Translations under genes and position numbers: made by a program
Shown here: positions 60,964-64,000 of the stretch, in pieces
How positions within the stretch are numbered: the first letter of the stretch is position 1
Layout of the letters: each line of letters opens with the position of its first letter
Assembly (NCBI RefSeq): GCF_021228235.1
Contig: NZ_JAJQRG010000003.1
Location: 372,001 to 436,000 of the forward strand
Reading direction: 5' to 3'
From: Pseudophaeobacter flagellatus
GTDB lineage: Bacteria > Pseudomonadota > Alphaproteobacteria > Rhodobacterales > Rhodobacteraceae
Length of the DNA stretch: 64,000 bases
The notes under the pieces: model-generated
Database searches by the model: none
Seen by the model: only the letters and a program-made list of their open reading frames with translations
What the model was told of the DNA's origin: nothing

Positions 60964-61674
60964 ATGGTAGAACAACATATTGCCTCCGCCTTTGATCGGG
61001 ACCTCGAAGCCATTCAGGCACAGATCATGAAGATGGGCGGCCTTGTCGAGGTCGCCATCGTTGACTGCGCCCGCGCGCTGGAAACCCGCGACGAGGAGTT
61101 GGCGCAGCAGGTACGCAACAGCGACAAGGCGATTGATGGGCTGGAAGAGCTGATCAATGAAAATGCCGCCCGTGTGATCGCCATCCGCGCCCCGGCGGCA
61201 GTGGATCTGCGGGTGGTTCTGTCGGTGATGAAAATCGCCGGCAACCTGGAACGTATTGGCGATTATGCGAAAAACATCTCCAAACGGACTGGTGTTTTGA
61301 TCCAGGGGCAGGATATTTCGGACAATGCCGCAGCGCTGCGGCGAATGGCGCGCGAGGTTGAGCTGATGCTGAAAGACGCGCTCGATGCCTATATCCAGCG
61401 CGATATCGAACTCGCGGCTGATGTGATCACCCGTGACCGCGAGGTCGACCAGATGTATAATGCGCTGTTTCGGGAATTCCTGACCCATATGATGGAAGAT
61501 CCGCGCAATATCACCTCTTGTATGCACCTGCATTTCATTGCCAAAAATATCGAACGCATGGGCGATCATGTGACCTCTATCGCGGAAGAGCTGATCTATC
61601 TGGTTACCGGCAACCGCCCCGAGGAGGATCGGCCCAAGGCGGATACCACCTCTACCGCGCCGCAGGAGTTTTAA
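60964..61674 (+). CDS. phoU: Phosphate signalling protein PhoU
   Basis: A 236-residue all-helical PhoU: two repeats, with IAIRAPAAVDLRVVLSVMKI and NLERIGDYAKNISKRT in the first, and CMHLHFIAKNIERMGDHVTS in the second. It links transporter state to PhoR and keeps the regulon off under phosphate sufficiency. CAAAGGAAATTATC before ATG 60964. Between pstB and phoB. Confidence 0.95.
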   Translation: MVEQHIASAFDRDLEAIQAQIMKMGGLVEVAIVDCARALETRDEELAQQVRNSDKAIDGLEELINENAARVIAIRAPAAVDLRVVLSVMKIAGNLERIGDYAKNISKRTGVLIQGQDISDNAAALRRMAREVELMLKDALDAYIQRDIELAADVITRDREVDQMYNALFREFLTHMMEDPRNITSCMHLHFIAKNIERMGDHVTSIAEELIYLVTGNRPEEDRPKADTTSTAPQEF

Positions 61675-61677
61675 GAG

Positions 61678-62367
61678 ATGACTGCCGATCAGCCTACCGT
61701 TCTGATCATCGAAGATGAACTGGCGCAGCGCGAGGTGCTTGCCTATAATCTGGAGGCCGATGGCTTTCGCGTCAGCCGTGCCGAAAACGGCGAAGAGGGG
61801 CTACTGCTCGTCGAAGAAGACATGCCCGACATCATCGTGCTGGATTGGATGATGCCAAATCTCAGCGGGATTGAGGTCTGCAGACGGCTGAAAACCCGCC
61901 CCGAGACCCGCAATATTCCTATCATCATGCTGTCGGCCCGATCAGAAGAGGTCGACAAGGTACGCGGGTTGGAAACCGGCGCCGATGATTATGTGGTAAA
62001 ACCCTATTCTGTCATCGAACTGATGGCACGGGTGCGTACACAGCTGCGCCGGGTCCGCCCGTCAACCGTGGGGATGCGCCTGGAATTCGACGACATCGTG
62101 CTGGATGCCGAAACGCACAAGGTCAGCCGGTCTGAAAACGCGCTAAAGCTGGGGCCAACCGAGTTTCGCCTGCTTTCCACCTTTATGGAAAAGCCGGGCC
62201 GGGTCTGGAGCCGCGAACAGTTGCTGGATCGTGTCTGGGGCCGCGACATCTACGTTGATACCCGCACGGTTGACGTGCATATCGGCCGCCTGCGCAAAGC
62301 GCTGACCCAGCATGGCGGTAGTGATCCGGTGCGCACAGTACGCGGTGCCGGCTATGCTCTGGGCTAG
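61678..62367 (+). CDS. phoB: Phosphate regulon response regulator PhoB
   Basis: A 229-residue OmpR-type regulator. Receiver with phosphoacceptor Asp56 (IIVLDWMMPNLSG), Lys in DDYVVKPYSVIEL, then a trans_reg_C winged helix (KLGPTEFRLLSTFMEKPGRV, VDVHIGRLRKALTQ). It should bind the Pho box seen ahead of pstS. Ends the phoR-pst-phoU-phoB cluster. Confidence 0.96.
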   Translation: MTADQPTVLIIEDELAQREVLAYNLEADGFRVSRAENGEEGLLLVEEDMPDIIVLDWMMPNLSGIEVCRRLKTRPETRNIPIIMLSARSEEVDKVRGLETGADDYVVKPYSVIELMARVRTQLRRVRPSTVGMRLEFDDIVLDAETHKVSRSENALKLGPTEFRLLSTFMEKPGRVWSREQLLDRVWGRDIYVDTRTVDVHIGRLRKALTQHGGSDPVRTVRGAGYALG

Positions 62368-62401
62368 ACCGCAGGGCGTATCCCAGCGGTAGGTCTATGG
62401 A

Positions 62402-62428
62402 ACGGGCTCTTTCTAAGGGCCCGTTTTT
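62402..62428 (+). terminator. Rho-independent terminator of the pho-pst operon
   Basis: ACGGGCTCT pairs with AGGGCCCGT (one G-T pair; 62402-62410 with 62416-62424), followed by TTTTTG. It lies 34 bp after phoB and converges on the LysR gene. Confidence 0.9.
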
Positions 62429-62440
62429 GTTAGTTTTTCA

Positions 62441-63355
62441 CTATCGGGGCAGGGGGTCTTCGGGCTGGGCTTGCCCCTCAAGCCAGGTGCGAAAGCTCTG
62501 CAAGGCGGGGTCGCGCGATTTGCTTTGTGGCCAAACCAGGTAATAGGCACCATTTGCCTCGCTTGGCTGCGGTTGTAGCGCGGTCAAACGCCCGGTCGCG
62601 ATTTCCTGTTCGACCAGGTAATCGGGCATCAGGGCCACCCCTAGCCCATGCAGCGCCGCCTGAGTGATCGTTGAGAATTGATCATAGATCGTCCCACCCA
62701 GATCCTCGGGCAGGGTCGATACCCCCTGCATTTCGCACCAATCGCGCCAGGCATTGGGCCGGGTCTGAATATGCAGCAGCGGCATTTCGATGATCTGTTT
62801 CGCCGGAAGGTAGCGGCCGATCTCGACCAGTTCAGGGCTGCAGACCGGGATCAGATGTTCATGCTTTAGCAAGAGAGACGACGTTCCGGGCCATTTGGCA
62901 TCGCCAAAATGTATAGCTGCGTCAAATGGTTCACTAGCAAAGCTAAAGCTCTCTAGCCGGGTGGTCATATTGATGGTGACATCGGGATGTCGGCGGGCAA
63001 ATTCTGGCAGGCGTGGCATCAACCACCGCATACCGAAGGCCGGCAAAATCGCCAGGTTCAAGCTGCCGGCCATCGGTGCCATCTGCACCCGCAGGGTTGA
63101 TTGGGTGATCTGATGCAGCGCCTGGCGCACCTCTTGTGCGTAGGTCGCAGCCTCGGCGGTCAACTGCAGTTTCTTGCGATCCCGCTGCACCAAAGTGACA
63201 CCCAACTGGGCCTCAAGTGATTGTAATTGCCGACTTACTGCCCCTTGTGTCAGGCAGAGTTCTTCAGCCGCTGCCGAGGCGCTGCCAAGCCTGTCCAGGG
63301 CTTCCAGTGCGCGCAGGGCGGCGATAGAGGGCAGGAATCGTCTGGGCAATTGCAT
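62441..63355 (-). CDS. LysR-family regulator, probable regulator of glutaryl-CoA dehydrogenase
   Basis: A 304-residue LysR-type regulator of the GcvA-like subgroup. HTH at ~12-60 (SASAAAEELCLTQGAVSRQL); LysR substrate domain from ~92 (LNLAILPAFGMRWLMPRLPE). ATG 63355 is preferred; a TTG 30 bases upstream is possible, and neither has a strong binding site. It diverges from the gcdH gene with 104 bp between starts, and LysR regulators of this kind (GcdR) are known beside gcdH in other bacteria. Confidence 0.9.
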   Translation of the reverse strand: MQLPRRFLPSIAALRALEALDRLGSASAAAEELCLTQGAVSRQLQSLEAQLGVTLVQRDRKKLQLTAEAATYAQEVRQALHQITQSTLRVQMAPMAGSLNLAILPAFGMRWLMPRLPEFARRHPDVTINMTTRLESFSFASEPFDAAIHFGDAKWPGTSSLLLKHEHLIPVCSPELVEIGRYLPAKQIIEMPLLHIQTRPNAWRDWCEMQGVSTLPEDLGGTIYDQFSTITQAALHGLGVALMPDYLVEQEIATGRLTALQPQPSEANGAYYLVWPQSKSRDPALQSFRTWLEGQAQPEDPLPR

Positions 63356-63459
63356 GTATGCGCTTTTGTCATGTTTGATTGCCAAAGTCTCGCTGTTTTT
63401 CAGCGCTCCCGCCTGTTAATGTTTGCGCAATACTCACAGATTTTGCAAAGGGCCACCTC

Positions 63460-64000
63460 ATGACCGATAAACCACAGCTGCGCGCCAAGGATGCCCCCGA
63501 TCTGGGGCGTTTCACCTGGGAAGATCCGCTGCGGATGGATGATCAGCTGAGCGAAGATGAACGCATGATAATGGCCTCGGCGCGGGCCTATGCACAGGAA
63601 AAGCTGCAGCCACGGGTGACAGCTGCCTATGAAAACGAAGAGACCGATCCGGCAATCTTTCGTGAAATGGGTGATATGGGCCTGCTTGGCACCACCATCC
63701 CCGAAGAATACGGCGGCTTGGGCGGCGGCTATGTGTCCTATGGGCTGGTCGCACGCGAGGTAGAGCGGGTAGACAGCGGATATCGTTCAATGATGTCCGT
63801 CCAAAGCTCACTTGTGATGTATCCGATCTATGCCTACGGCAGCGAAGAGCAGCGGCAGAAATACCTACCAAAGCTGGCCTCGGGCGAATGGATTGGCTGT
63901 TTTGGTCTGACAGAACCTGATGCCGGGTCTGATCCGGCTGGCATGAAAACACGGGCGGAAAAGACCGCAACCGGCTATAAGCTGACCGGCTCCAAGATGT
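63460..64000 (+). CDS. gcdH: Glutaryl-CoA dehydrogenase, N-terminal part (cut by window edge)
   Basis: Starts ATG 63460 and runs off the window (180 codons seen). The N-terminus matches glutaryl-CoA dehydrogenase: [80 protein letters not shown] and [17 protein letters not shown]. It is an acyl-CoA dehydrogenase-family enzyme of lysine/tryptophan degradation that oxidises and decarboxylates glutaryl-CoA to crotonyl-CoA. Catalytic C-terminal half not visible. The gene begins 104 bp from the divergent LysR gene. Confidence 0.9.
   Translation, partial: MTDKPQLRAKDAPDLGRFTWEDPLRMDDQLSEDERMIMASARAYAQEKLQPRVTAAYENEETDPAIFREMGDMGLLGTTIPEEYGGLGGGYVSYGLVAREVERVDSGYRSMMSVQSSLVMYPIYAYGSEEQRQKYLPKLASGEWIGCFGLTEPDAGSDPAGMKTRAEKTATGYKLTGSKM

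Overview
The window comes from an alphaproteobacterium of the Rhodobacterales (Roseobacter-type). The evidence is the class II DAHP synthase, the GlxA-type regulator, the IalB-family protein, the livK-livG-livF-livH-livM cluster, the phoR-pstSCAB-phoU-phoB order and the generally high G+C. It has two halves: a temperate phage genome integrated beside a tRNA-Arg gene (about 1-34,283), and ordinary chromosome (34,284-64,000).

Prophage, early region (1-9,530). A lambda-like switch is visible: a LexA/CI-type repressor (1975-2607, minus) diverges from a small Cro-like protein (2693-2908). Three similar 15-16 bp palindromes lie between them, and two more lie 2.1 kb to the left at 426-471, so the phage seems to have both an OR-like and an OL-like operator cluster. 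Rightward of the switch are a WYL-domain protein, small membrane proteins, a replication protein whose gene contains five iteron-like repeats, a MazG-like NTPase, a protein joining an FtsK-gamma domain to a GapR domain, a DUF1064 nuclease and a Mor-like activator.

Prophage, cargo (9,043-13,060). An unknown protein, a secreted DUF4399 protein and an 849-residue SF2 helicase with a C-terminal PD-(D/E)XK nuclease sit between early and late genes. The last two are on the opposite strand to the late genes, and the helicase gene is more AT-rich than the structural genes. The helicase-nuclease is the best candidate for a defence system in the window.

Prophage, late region (13,472-34,195). The order is lysis (membrane coiled-coil protein, holin-like/SAR-endolysin fusion, unimolecular spanin), lambda-type packaging and head (Nu1, A, gpW-like, portal, fused protease-capsid), then a P2/Mu-like contractile tail (Z, V, PAAR, W, J, I, fibre, sheath, tube, E/E' with a -1 frameshift, tape measure, U, X, D). 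The integrase and the left attachment site are not in the window.

Chromosome (34,284-64,000). tRNA-Arg(CCG); a DUF882 peptidase divergent from an L,D-transpeptidase; an LpxD-like acyltransferase with its own acyl carrier protein and ketoacyl synthase; an IalB-family protein; a candidate small RNA; a HerA-like ATPase; a branched-chain amino acid ABC transporter; a GlxA-family regulator; class II DAHP synthase; a PAS protein; yicC-gmk-gamma carbonic anhydrase; the complete phosphate regulon phoR-pstSCAB-phoU-phoB with a visible Pho box; and a LysR regulator divergent from a truncated (window-edge) glutaryl-CoA dehydrogenase gene.

All names rest on reading the translated sequences and on remembered family motifs; no database search was run.
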